The translations under genes were made by a program, and so were the position numbers. 64,000 bases of DNA, taken from positions 1-64,000 of the forward strand of contig JAAROD010000054.1 of NCBI GenBank assembly GCA_012274445.1. Direction: 5' to 3'. The first letter of the stretch is position 1. Every line of letters begins with the position of its first letter. The stretch is from Sclerotiophoma versabilis. Lineage: Eukaryota; Ascomycota; Dothideomycetes; Pleosporales; Didymellaceae. Shown here piece after piece: positions 12,744-24,023 of this stretch. The notes beneath the pieces are model-generated. The model did no database searches. It saw only the letters and a program-made list of their open reading frames with translations, and was not told the origin of the DNA.

Positions 12744-13370
12744 TCATACGGGGAGTACAGCTGAGTACCATAGGTGGATGATCATCGGCATAGCGACCTT
12801 GGCGTCAAATAGCAAAGCTGCCAGCAATTTAATTATGCTTCCTGCCATAGCAACAAGCTCTTCGTCATACAGCACGACACGAAACGCGCCTTTGTACGTG
12901 TCAGAGGTGTTTGCAAGAGTCGCGATAACGTTCCGAAGATCACCAGAAGCTGCAAATAGGAGTGCCAACTGTGGACTGTTCATCTCGTCAGCGGTGCTTT
13001 TAAGACTCAAAATGGCCAGAGCGGGCATTTTGCCCCAAACATATTTCTTTGTACCGAAGGAGACAAGCAATGCGCCACTAATGAATGCTAGTTGTCGGCC
13101 TTCGTAGAATCAGGTGGATTGCCACGATTCTTTCACAAGAGCGGACTCGCAAGTCACTTTGTGATGCTTCCAGTCAGAGACCTGGCACTTCTTCGAGCAG
13201 TACTGTGATCTTATAAGTGATGCTTGGCAGAAACGGTTGAGGGTCTGAAGAACCATTGCCTCCCACCTGAATGAAGTTGCAGCTGTTATAAACATCATCA
13301 GCCTCCTTTTAACAACTGCGTATTGCACCGTCGACAATCTGCGAGTTGCTCGCACAAAGAGGTGGGTCTA
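12744..13370 (-). pseudogene. MYND zinc-finger / DUF4470-like protein, broken
   Basis: On the minus strand, 13355-13113 ends with YCSKKCQVSDWKHHKVTC, the second half of a MYND zinc finger. After a single in-frame TGA at 13110-13112 the same frame continues to 12744 with KYVWGKMPAL, LLFAASGDLRNVIATLA and MPMIIHLWYSA, the DUF4470-type region that follows MYND in many fungal proteins. The first half of the finger (CRRCNTQLLKGG) is visible around 13330 but in another frame, with stops. So there is at least one nonsense mutation (CGA to TGA would be RIP-type) and one frame break. MYND domains bind proline-rich partners; the role of the family in fungi is not well defined. An undetected intron could explain the frame change but not the TGA. 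Confidence 0.75.
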
Positions 13371-13559
13371 AGAACGGTGTGATGTTAGAAAAGAGTTAGG
13401 CCATATGGGCGAACTGATCAGCGACGGTATTTACACTGAAGTAATTGTGCTACATGCTCTCAACTGTAGACTACGCGTAAATGTAGTAGTTGTGAGCAGG
13501 TGCTTTATTCTCTTGAACTAGAGTACTAGGCCGCTCTTTTATACACTCCTTTGCAAAAG
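13371..13559. other. Short spacer between decayed genes
   Basis: Nothing recognised. The right boundary of the Tc1-like remnant is not defined. Confidence 0.4.
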
Positions 13560-14215
13560 AAATTAACTTTAGCTGCGTAATAGCTAACTAGTAACACTGC
13601 TAGTCTACATCTAAGCTTCTGCCTTGTATTAATTTGCTGTTCCTCTTAGTCTATCTCTATCAAAATTTCTTCCTAGGCTTTGTAGGTCAACCAAGCTGCT
13701 CTATACCTGTCTTAAGCTCCTACTTCTCTCTTATTAAAACTTTGGCTCTGTGAATGTAATCTTTATGCTTAAGGCCCTAGGCTAGCCTCTTCTTCCTTAT
13801 CTGTTTTGTCAACTTATGTTTCCTTGTTGGCTTTGTCTTCTTGTATCCTGCTTTTCTAAAGCACTCTCTATACTGTAAAGGCTAAGACATCTTCTTGACT
13901 GAACTCACTAGTAATATCAGCACTGGTTTTATCTGAGCTATAACAATCTCTTCTTACAATGTTTACAACCTTCTTAAAGGCCTATTAATCTTTTGAGGGT
14001 CTCCCAGATCGTGGCGCATCTTCAATATGCTTGTTCTCTAATCTTACAGGTCTCACAGCAGGATCAAAGCCTCTCTTAATTGCCCTTGCGTAAATTGAGT
14101 TGATTGTACGCTTCTCAACACCAGTTAACGTAGTTATCTCTTGATTTGTTTTCCCATCAGCCTTGTAGGCTATAATTAAAGCACGAGTTGCAAGATTAAT
14201 GACAGGCATAGTTAA
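13560..14215 (-). pseudogene. Tc1/mariner-like transposase remnant
   Basis: On the minus strand from 14209, 74 intact codons encode a helix-turn-helix N-terminus: TNQEITTLTGVEKRTINSIY, then ARAIKRGFDP and EDAPRSGRPSK, characteristic of fungal Tc1-like transposases. A stop follows, but the same frame continues with VVNIVRRDCYSS and VLAFTV.RVL, matching the second DNA-binding helix region, with stops at former Gln/Trp/Arg codons. Beyond about 13780 a frame change still yields RALSIKITFTE, like the segment ahead of the catalytic domain. The DDE/D core is not recognisable and no terminal inverted repeats were found. The element is dead and older than the MITE at 6854. Confidence 0.8.
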
Positions 14216-15366
14216 GTTAAAGATACTCTGTGCAGAAGATTAAGATTATATAAGCTCAAGAGAAAGAACACGTGTACAGAAGATTCGGGCCGATATACCC
14301 CTGTTGCTCTGTGCGTTGACTAGGAAAGAAAAAAAGATTTTCGAAATGCTCCTCCGTAGTTGTTACAGCAATGACACGCCTGGGACATCGCGCAACGCCC
14401 CGCTTTGGCCGTTGGGCCGGCGTCAGCCCCTGTCAATTCGCTGGCTGCGGGCCGCTCCTATTATGAGTTATACATTCAATGGCTTGCTGCACATCTGGTG
14501 GATAAGCGCTCGCGCATGCCGCTTGCGTAACGCCGATTAAGTAGTGCATTTCTACGAGCGCAGCTTAAATTCCACTGTTTCCGTTAATTAAGATACAGGT
14601 AGAGGGTGCTCTAGCAGCTCTGCTCAATATGCAGCTGTGCCGCAATCCCACAACACACATCGTACGGAATGCTAGAGTCAGCTGTACGATGATAGTTTCT
14701 TGCTGAGGCAGAACTCAATGAAATTGATGAAGCGTATCATACGCACTCCTCGCGCCCCATCTATTGAAACGGATACCGTCAATGAGAAAGACCAGCACGA
14801 ACAAGTCACTGGTCGCAGTATCTAGACCGACACGTCTGAGAGACTTCGACATGGTTGAGCGGGTTGGCATCAATCGCATGCCATGCGCGATCAACGTGTA
14901 AATTTGTTATTTGATCAGGACAAATCAAAGCGCACTATGCAGGAGGAGCAGGCCCGTTGCAGTGCATCATACTGAGATATGATAGCACGCGTAAGCTTGA
15001 GCATCGTTTGATGTGAGTTGATCGCGAACATCCGAGACACTAAGTGCCGGATCAGTGGCGACTTGCCGTTGGCGCTTACCGGCAGTCAGCACTGGCGTTA
15101 CCGGTAGCTAACAAGGCACCAACTTGCCTAACGGAACCGGTCGTTGAGTCGTCCATTCAGCCGTTTCAGCATGTCATAGCGTCATGTAGCTTCACTTCCA
15201 ATACCCAACATACTGGAAATGCTGCTCGTCCGCGGGAGTACAGAGAATCGCGAGGGTCGATTATCTCTTTGGATTTTGAAACGGTAGGTTATGACCTCAC
15301 TCTGCACGAGATTGCGTACGGCGACTATTTCGATAACCGGTGCTTTTTGAAATATTCAGTACAAAT
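14216..15366. other. No gene recognised
   Basis: About 1.1 kb without a supported gene. The frames at 14304-14540 and 15044-15370 show no domain, and the second simply runs into the start of the membrane-protein gene. Confidence 0.5.
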
Positions 15367-17035
15367 ATGAGTACGGAACCTTATCCAGGGTCGGGGTTGG
15401 CCTTGACGAAGGAGCGACTATGGCTGAACGCTACATGTGGTACAGATTCTCTGCCGGCTGACTGGACGAGCGGACTCCAAATCACGACATTCGCTTATAT
15501 ACCCGCGGAGAACTGGCGCTGGCCCAAATGTGTCGCTGCCATGCCGAGAAGAGTGGTTGGAGTCGTCGATCAATGTACAACTGATGCTTGCGAGCCTGAT
15601 ACCAATGGTTACTGCGACGTCAAGCGTGCAGTTGATAGAGCCTGTTTCTGCCGCAGCATAAGTTACGACAGTTGTAAAGGACCATGCCATGTTTTTGAGG
15701 CTCGAGTAGACTTTGTAAAATGGCTCCATGGTTTATGTGGCAATGTTAATGGATGGCATGGCCTACCGAAGCACTGGCGTCAGCTAGCCACTCCTAACCC
15801 AACTGACATGGTTCCGTGGCTATGGAATCTCACGCCCTCCAACAAGTCCGATCCGAGTCGTCGCCATTCGCCAAATCCGAACACGTTCGCTTCTACCGCT
15901 TGGAAGCTTGGATCTATTGTTCTGGTCAATTTATTAACTCTGTGCGCAGGTTTGCACATACAGGGCTTTAGAGGCCGCCACGCGTACCTGCAACCGTGGT
16001 TCGTACCTGGGCTGTCAATCGCTGCTCTACAGATTTCTGCAAATTGGATCAACGCAGCTCTTGTCCAAGCAACTGCTGTTTACAAAGCCATTTCTATTTT
16101 GCAGCTCACGGTCTTGTGGTGCTCGATGCCGCGGCTCAACTGATTTACCCTCTTGCTGGTCGTTTTTCGTCCGTTCAGAAGGACAACATTGTCTACGATT
16201 GCGTCTTGCATACTTGCGGAAGCGATCTTGCAGCCTCTTATTGCCTTTCCAATGATCCAAACTATAAATTATGGCCGTCAACACGACTTTTACAGCCAAG
16301 GCATGGCGAGACTTGAAGCAGCATCAGCAGCACAGTACATGTACTTTTGGGCGGCCATATGGCTTGCTGTCACCGTTGTGACCTTAGTCCTCCTCGTGCA
16401 AGCTGCACACGGATTTATCGCTCAGTCTGAATCGCAGACAAGCAGGCCATCAGCTCCGACTCTCGCGGGGAAACTAATGACTTTATTCAATAATCAATGG
16501 GTCGGGGTCGAGGAACGATTGACGCGCCATTGGGTAAACAGAAGTTGTAATCTCGAAGAAACACCATTGGCACATGGCGATGGCCAGACTTGTGTGGGAT
16601 ATGGTACCCTCTCGGACAAAGATCGCGATAACCTCACTGTTCGGACTCAAAGAGAAATTGCAAGATTCACATTGATTGGAATCACTAGCATGCTTCTTCT
16701 TTGGATTGCACAGTGGATGTTTTGGGCCGGATTTATTACCCTTAGCTCGGAAGAGTACGTACTACTGCCTACGCGCATTATCTTAGTCAAACTAATTTTG
16801 TCAAGGTATCGTCCCCCTAAGTTAGGGATCCTCCCGGCAGTCTGGATTGCCGCTTCTGCGGCAGTCACCGTTGTTACGATGATGCCGTGAGTCAAGTAGC
16901 TTTTGTATATGGAAGGCGGAGCCATGCGATCATAATAACGACATTAGCCATGGCGAGTTTGGCAATACAATTACTGTGGAGGATTTGAGGAGCCTGAAAG
17001 TGTATGTTCAGGTGATCGATATAATGGACCTTTGA
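15367..17035 (+). pseudogene. Multi-pass membrane protein, single internal stop
   Basis: Probable exons are 15367-16754, 16806-16886 and 16948-17035. The first intron (51 bp, in frame, GTACGT..CAAG) and the second (61 bp, GTGAGT..TTAG) were inferred from splice signals and reading-frame continuity; together they give 519 codons. A cysteine-rich, probably extracellular N-terminal half (residues about 20-180, with CFCRSISYDSCKGPC) precedes several hydrophobic segments, such as LGSIVLVNLLTLCAGL, YFWAAIWLAVTVVTLVLLV and FTLIGITSMLLLWIAQWMF. One in-frame TGA at 16141-16143 lies within a hydrophobic stretch; coding character continues unchanged in the same frame on both sides. TGG or CGA to TGA would be a RIP-type transition. 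I do not recognise the family and assign no function. The alternative is an unrecognised intron over 16141. Confidence 0.6.
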
Positions 17036-18561
17036 TCTCCTATGAGATCAGATGGAGTGCTATATATAGTTGGAGCATCGGAGCATAGTTTGTCCTACGC
17101 AGATAGAGCTTGAGAGCTGAGATCACGTGCTCTTATCTCAGTCATATGCTCCCTACCAGAGCGCTTCACATAGCAGTTAAGATGCTCCCTTCTACCCTGC
17201 CGCCACAATTACCCGTTCATGATCGATAGCAGTAGTACTAAATATTTTTTGATATGATAAAGCGAAAGAGGATCAGTTTAGTAGCCTATCACACCGCCGT
17301 TCTGATTGATGGGCTGTGCAGCACTGTGAATAAACCGCTTTTAATGCCGCCCGTCCTCTTCTTCGGACACACCATGGCCTGCCGGATTGACAGTCTTGCC
17401 TGGGTCAACAGCCATACTAGGCACAGTGGTGGAGTCAGACCTCGTCGCATCCCTAGAAACTATGTTAGATGGGGTAAGGTGTCTGTGAATGTCAGCAATT
17501 GAGAGCCGACTGTATAGGATCGGAAAGGAGGGGTTTTTGAGGGGAAGCGAGCATAAACTAAGGAAGGGGAAGAAAAGAACGGCAGCTAGGGAGGGTAACA
17601 CTACATCAAGAGGCTTAGCACACGGTCGGAATGGCGAATGTTTTGGAAGTGCAACAGTTGCTCTCCTTTGAGATTTAAAATGCTCTATAGCACTGCTACG
17701 AGCTCCTGCTCCCTGGTCGTTCAGCCGAACAGCTCGCGCGCGACTTTCAAAAATTCCTTATTCTGGCAGCTGCCTTCACTGCCGTTGCTGCCCTGCCCTG
17801 CCATCTTTGGCTCTGCGTCCGCCATGAAGAGCAGAGCGTAGCAAAAGATCTGGCCATGTGGTCAGCGTAGCGAGCCCGAATACGTGGGTTCTATAGTCGA
17901 GCTATGGACCGCTCGTCGGTCCCCTCCCCGGTTCAGCTTCTCAGCCACCGCCTTTACTATTGAAAAGATTGGAGATGTTAAGAATACGTCAGCCCCGCCG
18001 CGATGCCTCTGAGCTTGCTCGCGATGTCGTATGGCCTGCTGACGATGTGACAGCGAAGCACATTGATTTCTGCAGGCGGGTCGAACATATGACCAATGTA
18101 GACATGATTCCGCGCCATGCCACCCTGTCGATGTTCAGGGTTCTTCTTCGTTGAGCTGGCCGAACGCGCCCGCACGGTAGTCTTGCGAGCGCGGCACTGG
18201 CTCTGGCTCGTATGGTCGTACGGTCTGACATACTATCGCTGTAAGTCACAACAAATGCCCAATCGCGAATTGATTGTGCACGTGCAGAGCGAATTTGCTT
18301 GTTTTGGTGCTCTTGTAATGGTGGCGGTTGTTGATGTTGTGGTTATTGGTCGTCAACAGGACTCGACTCGGACGTATATTCTTCTAACCGAACAGTGCGA
18401 CAGCGTTTCTGTGGTATCGAAAATCGTATCTTGCTTCTGCAAGGCTCGCGGTGTCTGGCGGTGGAAGTCGACGTTTCATTACAGAACCCTCAGTTCTCGA
18501 ATGTTGTTGTTTGGGTGCTTGTTCGCCCGTTGTTGCGGGTCCGCCAGCGGAAAGATCATCC
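17036..18561. other. No gene recognised; left flank of the transposon nest
   Basis: About 1.5 kb of normal-composition sequence. Several frames of 60-180 codons overlap each other on both strands between 17960 and 18660 and none shows a domain; the longest runs into the transposon inverted repeat. Confidence 0.5.
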
Positions 18562-18563
18562 TA

Positions 18564-18614
18564 CCGTGCCCGTGCACCTCGTGGGCCGGGTCAGCGAACG
18601 GGCCACCCCACCAC
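18564..18614 (+). repeat. Left terminal inverted repeat of the pogo-like element (51 bp)
   Basis: Begins CCGTGCCCGTGCACC and ends CCACCCCACCAC. It is the exact reverse complement of 38380-38430. It remains GC-rich, with several unmutated CA dinucleotides, although the neighbouring interior is almost completely RIPed. Confidence 0.95.
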
Positions 18615-18656
18615 AATTCATCCCAACTTTCCACCCCCTATAACTTAACACCACAA

Positions 18657-18945
18657 TGCTAGTAAAAGAAGCCCTTGCAGAGATAGATAGTTTAAGGCTA
18701 GAAGAATAATTTTTATACTAGGCTCTTACTAAAAAACATAGTTATTCTTAAATAATATTAATGTGTTAACACTAGAGTTAAGTAGCTAAGTAGCTCTATA
18801 GAAGTAATCTATTAACTTCTAATATCTACTCTACTTATAAGATAAGGCAGAGCTTATAAAGTATATTAGAGAATTAATAGAAAGATACCTTATACCTATA
18901 AGGTAGATAGTTATTAATTTTATAACTTCTTTATGTGCCTAGGAG
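18657..18945 (+). pseudogene. pogo-like transposase, N-terminal fragment (RIPed)
   Basis: The frame opening with ATG at 18657 reads MLVKEALAEIDSLRLEE and then continues through many stops with ALTKKHSYS, the N-terminal DNA-binding region of fungal pogo/Fot-type transposases (consensus KEALAEIDSL..GEQ, then a helix-turn-helix). Later remnants such as LLTSNIY and YIEDLTER-like positions are blurred by C to T and G to A changes. The fragment is cut at 18946 by insertion of MITE E. The following part of the transposase up to the middle of the catalytic domain, including the first catalytic aspartate, was not found. Confidence 0.72.
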
Positions 18946-19145
18946 TAGGCTAGTAAATAGGTAGAGGTTACTAAGTTAGGTAGGGGTTAGGTAGGTTATA
19001 TAACCTACCTCTACCCAACTCTAACCTCTACCTACGCTAGTAGCTGCTAAGTAGGTATAGGTTAGGTTAGAGTACCTCTAGCGTGGGTATAGGTTAGGCA
19101 GAGGTAGTACTAGTATAGGTAGAGGTTAGGTAAGCTTAGTAACTT
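18946..19145 (-). mobile_element. hAT-like MITE, copy E (partial, RIPed)
   Basis: Starts TAGGCTAGTAAATAGG like the other copies and follows the same sequence as the left end of copy D (36701 onward), including the RIPed palindrome and two array units. It breaks off at TAAGCTTAG, where copy F begins a few bases later. The second half is not found, so it is either truncated or split by F. Confidence 0.7.
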
Positions 19146-19549
19146 TAGGCTGGCAAATGGGTAGGGGTTGGGTTACCCCGCTGGGTCCCCATTATAACCT
19201 CAATTACTTTGTCAAACCTTGACCAAATTTTACGATTCTAGTCGGTCTGGAAAGCTCTTGCTGTAACCTACCATTCTGTAATACAAAAGATTTTTATAAC
19301 TACTAAGCTGCAAGAGGTATTATTACTTCTGTTCGCCGATGTCGCCGGTACCCAACCCCTACCCAGCAATTTACTGGGTACCCCCTAAAACTCAGTCAAT
19401 ACTAGACCAAATTAAACGATTTAGGGCTTATTTTGTAGCGCTACTCTGTGCGCTTCTATCGAATCATACATGTCTATAGGCTGTCTCTTCTAGTTAAGTA
19501 GCTAGAAGCCTAATAAGAAAAGTGGAGACTGAACCCATTTGCCAGCCTA
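19146..19549. mobile_element. Short related MITE, copy F (404 bp, little RIP)
   Basis: Bounded by TAGGCTGGCAAATGGGT at the left and its exact inverted complement ACCCATTTGCCAGCCTA at the right, the same termini as one end of copy D. The interior is different from the 570-bp copies and keeps GC-rich stretches (for example around 19340-19385, GATGTCGCCGGTACCC), so it escaped most RIP. No clear 8-bp target duplication is seen: AGTAACTT on the left against GCTACTAG on the right. Confidence 0.75.
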
Positions 19550-19856
19550 GCTACTAGCCTTAGTTATTATATCTTAATTTTAAAAAACATACTTAAGATA
19601 AACTCTAATTATTATAGAAAGTTATTATAGTATTAATATTAATTAGGTATATCTAAATAGTTTATTTACTAGTATTATACCTAGGTATTTCTTTACTACT
19701 TATCTATACACTCTATATACTAAATTTCTTATAGTAGTATAGAGCTAAGAATAAGTTCTTCTACTAAATAGTAACTCTCTTAGTATAAATTATATTAATA
19801 TTATAGTCTAAAACTATTAGTATATATTTATAACTTTAGATTAATTCTATACCTTT
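19550..19856. other. Unassigned RIPed sequence
   Basis: 307 bp of AT-rich DNA between MITE F and the left LTR of Gypsy-2. It should be pogo transposase or the 5' part of the third Gypsy copy, but I can match it to neither. Confidence 0.5.
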
Positions 19857-20043
19857 TATAATAGGCTAAGCCTTAAGTATATAAGACTATACACTAAACC
19901 TATATATATAATTATAGAGTATAGCTTAGTATCTTACTATATCTTATATAAAAAGAGATAATTCCTTCTTTCTTCTCTATCTTTCTACTTCTATAGTATA
20001 GGATAAATATATACTTATTAGAAGGCTACTTTAACTCTTAATA
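19857..20043 (+). repeat. 5' LTR of Gypsy-2 (187 bp)
   Basis: Aligns over its full length with 34506-34692 with transition-type differences, starting TATAATAGGCTAAG and ending TTAACTCTTAATA. Confidence 0.85.
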
Positions 20044-20699
20044 TAAGTAGAAAGATTAAAACTAACTAAACCCCCTAAGCGTATAATAATAAAAGAAAAT
20101 AACCTTTATAATTAATAGCTGCCTAGCAGCTAGCTAATATATAAATAGTAGATATAATTATAGTATTTATATAAGTAATAGTAAGACCTATTACACAGCC
20201 TATTAGTAGATAATCTAATAGTAATAATATAATTCTTAAAAGCTAACCTAGATAAACTAGTAAGTAAGTAAGAGAGATAACTATATAAGTAGCTATAATT
20301 CTAAATAAATAAACTTAGAGAGATACTAAGTAATAATACTTATCTAGAAACCTTAGAAAGAAGTAGATAAAACTTTTCCTCTAGTCTTACCCCTTTAAGT
20401 AACTACTAAAATTATACTATCTAATAGGCTAAAAAGCCTAGACTTTCTAATATAGAAGTGTTTAATAAAGAATTATATAAATAATATCTTTAATAGAAGA
20501 TAAAGATATAGGCTAAGCTATATAGAGACTAACTAGTGTACTCTACTAAAAAGAACTAGGTTAACTATATAATTACTTATATAACTAGTTAAGTATTTAA
20601 TACTCTATCTTTAATAATAATAGGCTTTATAAACAGTACTACTCTACTAATACTTAATAAGGCCTAGGTATACCTTAATAGGTTCTTTAAGAACTCTAC

Positions 20700-21480
20700 T
20701 ACTTAGAAGAAAGCCCTTAAGTACTTATATATAATAAAATAAAGTAAGAATAACTTTAATCTATATATTTAGAAGTTTAACCTAAAGCTATAAGAAGCAG
20801 CCTTAGACAGAGTAAGCTATACTTAGAAGATTAACTATCTTAAGAATAGTTTAAATAGTAAGCTATTAAGAGCCTAAGCTAGATATTAACTACCTAGACT
20901 TAAGACATATAAACAGTTTATATAGTATACTAGAATAACCTAGAAGAACCTTAAGGCTATAGATAGAATTATAGGTAATAGCTACTCTACCTAGATATAT
21001 AACTTAACCCCCTAGAAACCTTAATAAAGAAATAGTAATAAAATAGACTAGTAGCTTATAGTAGGTGCTTACTAGCTCTGTATAAAGAAGAGAGAGTACT
21101 AGAGAATAGAAGAAGAACTTTAGAAAAGAAGACTAATAGGCACCTACCTAAAGTATAGTAATAAAGGCTATATAGTATAGAATTATAAAAAAAGAGTACC
21201 TTTTAGCTTACCTTTCTATATAGATAAGTAGAAAGTAACTACTAGAACTTCTAGAGTTACTTCTACCTAACCTACTAAAGAGATATCTTCCTCTAAAGAT
21301 AAGAAAAAAGACTAGCTCTAGCTAAAAGTTATATACTAGAGCCTTTTTAATAAGTTCTAAAGCCTATAAAAACTATATATTCTTTACTCTATTAACTAGC
21401 TATAATAAAACCTATAATAATTTATATAATTATTAACTTAACTATATAAGCTACTACTATAATTAATAATAGTTACTATA
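20700..21480 (+). pseudogene. Gypsy-2 gag/protease region (RIPed)
   Basis: A KYSNKGYIV segment near 21160 corresponds to a CCHC zinc knuckle whose Cys and His codons became Tyr by C to T or G to A change. Dense stops; boundaries are approximate. Confidence 0.5.
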
Positions 21481-21979
21481 CCTATTACCTAGTAAATAAA
21501 TAGTTTATATAAAGAATAAACTTACTATATATACTAATTACTACTATTAAGATAGAAGAAGTAAATAACTAGATAAGGAAGATCTTTAAAATTATAGAAT
21601 TTACTCTTAATATTAGAGGTATATAATAGCTATAAGTAGTAGCTTACATTAGCCTATTAATATATAAGTATAATATAATCTTAGAAAAGACCTAGCTAGA
21701 GAATATTAGAAGAGTTATTAACTTCTAAAGAAGATTACTATAGATAAAGTAATATAAAGTTACTATATAAAGTACTAAAGTACTTACCCCTCTAAACTAC
21801 TACTCTATATTAATAGTAGCCTTCTAGTACTATATATAGAAGAGCTGTAAGAAAAACTCTAGAGTTTAAGTCTTTACTACTAGTATATAAAATATCTAGA
21901 AGGCTTTAAAACCTAAGACCTAGATAATAAAAGAAGAAGTATAAGCTATACTCTCTATATATCTATAATTATATATTTA

Positions 21980-22507
21980 GCTATTTATTCTAAAAAAAGA
22001 AAATAAGCTACTACTATATAGAGGCCTAAAGGTAGATTATATAATTAAGCTAAATAAAGTAAATAGAAAGACTTTAGAAGTACTATACAGCCTACTCTAT
22101 ATAATATCTAAAAATAAGCTCTTTATCTTATACTATATACTACTAGACCTACTTAAAAAGAAGTTTATTAGAGCTAGTAACTTACTAGTAGTCTTACTAG
22201 TACTATTTATATAAAAACTAAAAGGTAGACTTTACTTTTATATAGACTATAGAGTGCTTAATACTCTTATAAAGAAGAATTAATACTTTTTTCTACTAAT
22301 TAAAGAAACTCTAAACCTAATTAGATAAGCTACCTAGTATATAAAGCTAGATATTACTACTACTTTCTATAAGATTAGAATATCTAAGAAATAGAAATAG
22401 ATAACTATCTTCTATATAAGGTTTAGATTATATAAGTAGCTTATAATACTATTTAAATTAGTAAATACTCTAAGTACTTTTTAAAGGTATATTAACTAGG
22501 CTTTAAG
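21980..22507 (+). pseudogene. Gypsy-2 reverse transcriptase, first part (RIPed)
   Basis: Readable motifs in one frame: LYFYIDYRVLNTLIKKN, then LLIKETLNLIR, YIKLDITTTFYKIRISK and LFKLVNTLSTFQRYIN, the successive conserved blocks of Gypsy RT. Stops replace Trp and Gln codons. The frame is interrupted by MITE B at 22508 and resumes at 23086 with the block that contains the active site. Confidence 0.85.
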
Positions 22508-23077
22508 TAGGCTAGTAAATAGGTTTAGGGTACCTAATATTAGGTAGAGGTTAAGTTAGAGTTGCATAGGCTATAGGTATAGGTTAGGTTAAAGTACCTC
22601 TAGCGTAGGTATAGGTTAGGTTAGAGTAGCACTAGCGTAGGTAGAGGTTAGGTAGAGGTAGTACTAGCGTAGGTAGAGGTTAGGTTAGAGTAGCACTAGC
22701 GTAGGTAGAGGTTAAGTTTAGGGTACCTAGGTAGGTAGTACTATAATAAAGTACTATAATAGCTGTCTATAATACTAAATTTAGAGTGTATATACATGTA
22801 TACCTTTACTCTGTTTTTAACTAGCTAAATTCTAGTTATACTAAGTAGGCCTTCTTAGCTGTATAATAATTCTAAAATTAAGATATACTAACTAAGCTTA
22901 CCTAACCCCTACCTATACTAGTGCTACCTCTACCTAATCTCTACCTACACTAGTGCTACTCTAACCTAACCTATACCTGCTTAGTAGCTACTAGCGTAGG
23001 TAGAGGTTAGAGTTAGGTAGAAGTAGGTTATATAACCTACCTAACCCCTACCTAATCTCTACCTATTTACTAGCCTA
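22508..23077 (+). mobile_element. hAT-like MITE, copy B, with intact 8-bp target duplication
   Basis: 570 bp, starting TAGGCTAGTAAATAGG and ending CCTATTTACTAGCCTA (at least 16 bp of perfect inverted repeat). It is flanked by identical GCTTTAAG on both sides (22500-22507 and 23078-23085), which fixes the boundaries and the 8-bp duplication length. It interrupts Gypsy-2 reverse transcriptase. Internal 32-bp repeats around CTAGCGTAGGTAGAGG occupy both arms. Confidence 0.95.
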
Positions 23078-23085
23078 GCTTTAAG

Positions 23086-23536
23086 AGACTTTCTAGATAA
23101 CTTTACCTCTATATACTTAAATAATATTCTTATCTTTACTAAGAGGTCTTTATAGAAATATTATAAATATATATAATAAGTAGTTAAATACCTATAGAAA
23201 GCTAGCCTATACTTAGAACTTATTAAGTATAAATTTAATATCTAATATATAAAGTACCTTAGCTTAATTCTAGAGGCTAGAAAAAGAATTTTTATAAATT
23301 CTAAAAAGGTATAAGTAATTAAGAAGTAGTAAGCTCTAACTACTATTAAGAGTATATAAGAGTTTCTAGAATTTACTAATTTCTATAAGAAGTTTATTAA
23401 GAACTTTACTACTTTATCTAAGCTGCTTATATAGCTTATAAAGAAAGACTTACTATTCTAATAGAAGAAGAAGTAAAATTAAGCCTTCTTAGCCTTAAAA
23501 AAAGCCTTTTTATTAGATAAAGTACTTACTACCTTA
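23086..23536 (+). pseudogene. Gypsy-2 reverse transcriptase, second part (RIPed)
   Basis: Resumes after MITE B with TSIYLNNILIFT, the active-site block in which the catalytic YxDD has become YLNN by two G to A changes, followed by FLEFTNFYKKFIKNF, the connection region before RNase H. It ends at the CCTTA target site of Gypsy-1. Confidence 0.85.
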
Positions 23537-24023
23537 TATTATAATCCTGTGCAGATAAAGCAGTATAGTAATTAAGTAGCTAACTATAGCTCTTACTTAT
23601 AAACTAGAGGTAGAGCTAGAAAGAACCCTCTTTATATAGTTATGTAATACACTTATTAATAAGTATAATATATATAACTTACTTATTAATAAGTATTATA
23701 TATTATTACTTATTAATAAGTAATACTATGTATTTTATTAGACTAACTCTAGTTACTTATTAATAAGTATTATCTCCTAGTAAGTATATAGTTAGTAGAA
23801 ATATAACTCTTATAGTTTATATTTAACTTTATTAATTAAGTTTATCTTTAGAATCTTAACCTAACTCTTAAGCTAGATAGTCTATTTTATACTACTTATT
23901 ATTAACCTCTATTATTATAGTATTTTACTAGACAATAACCTACCTAATCTACTATGCGCTGTTTATACCTAAGAACTAACAGAATTAGTACTTATAGTCT
24001 TTAACTAAAGTATAACTTTAATA
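23537..24023 (+). repeat. 5' LTR of Gypsy-1 (487 bp)
   Basis: Begins TATTATAATCCTGTGCAG and ends ACTAAAGTATAACTTTAATA. It matches 29969-30455 end to end. Inside are repeated TTATTAATAAGTA palindromic units (around 23655-23775). Confidence 0.92.

Noticed and set aside
15418..16052. Minus-strand frames antisense to the membrane protein gene
   Set aside because: They are shadows of the plus-strand coding frame, with no motifs of their own.
16060..16180. Possible intron removing the TGA at 16141 (acceptor TTCAG near 16179)
   Set aside because: No good GT donor lies at a suitable distance, and the protein reads as a continuous hydrophobic segment across the stop; a nonsense change is simpler, though not proven.
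18117..18662. Open frame of 181 codons ending at the pogo transposon
   Set aside because: It runs through the terminal inverted repeat, overlaps other frames on both strands, and has no domain or coding composition.
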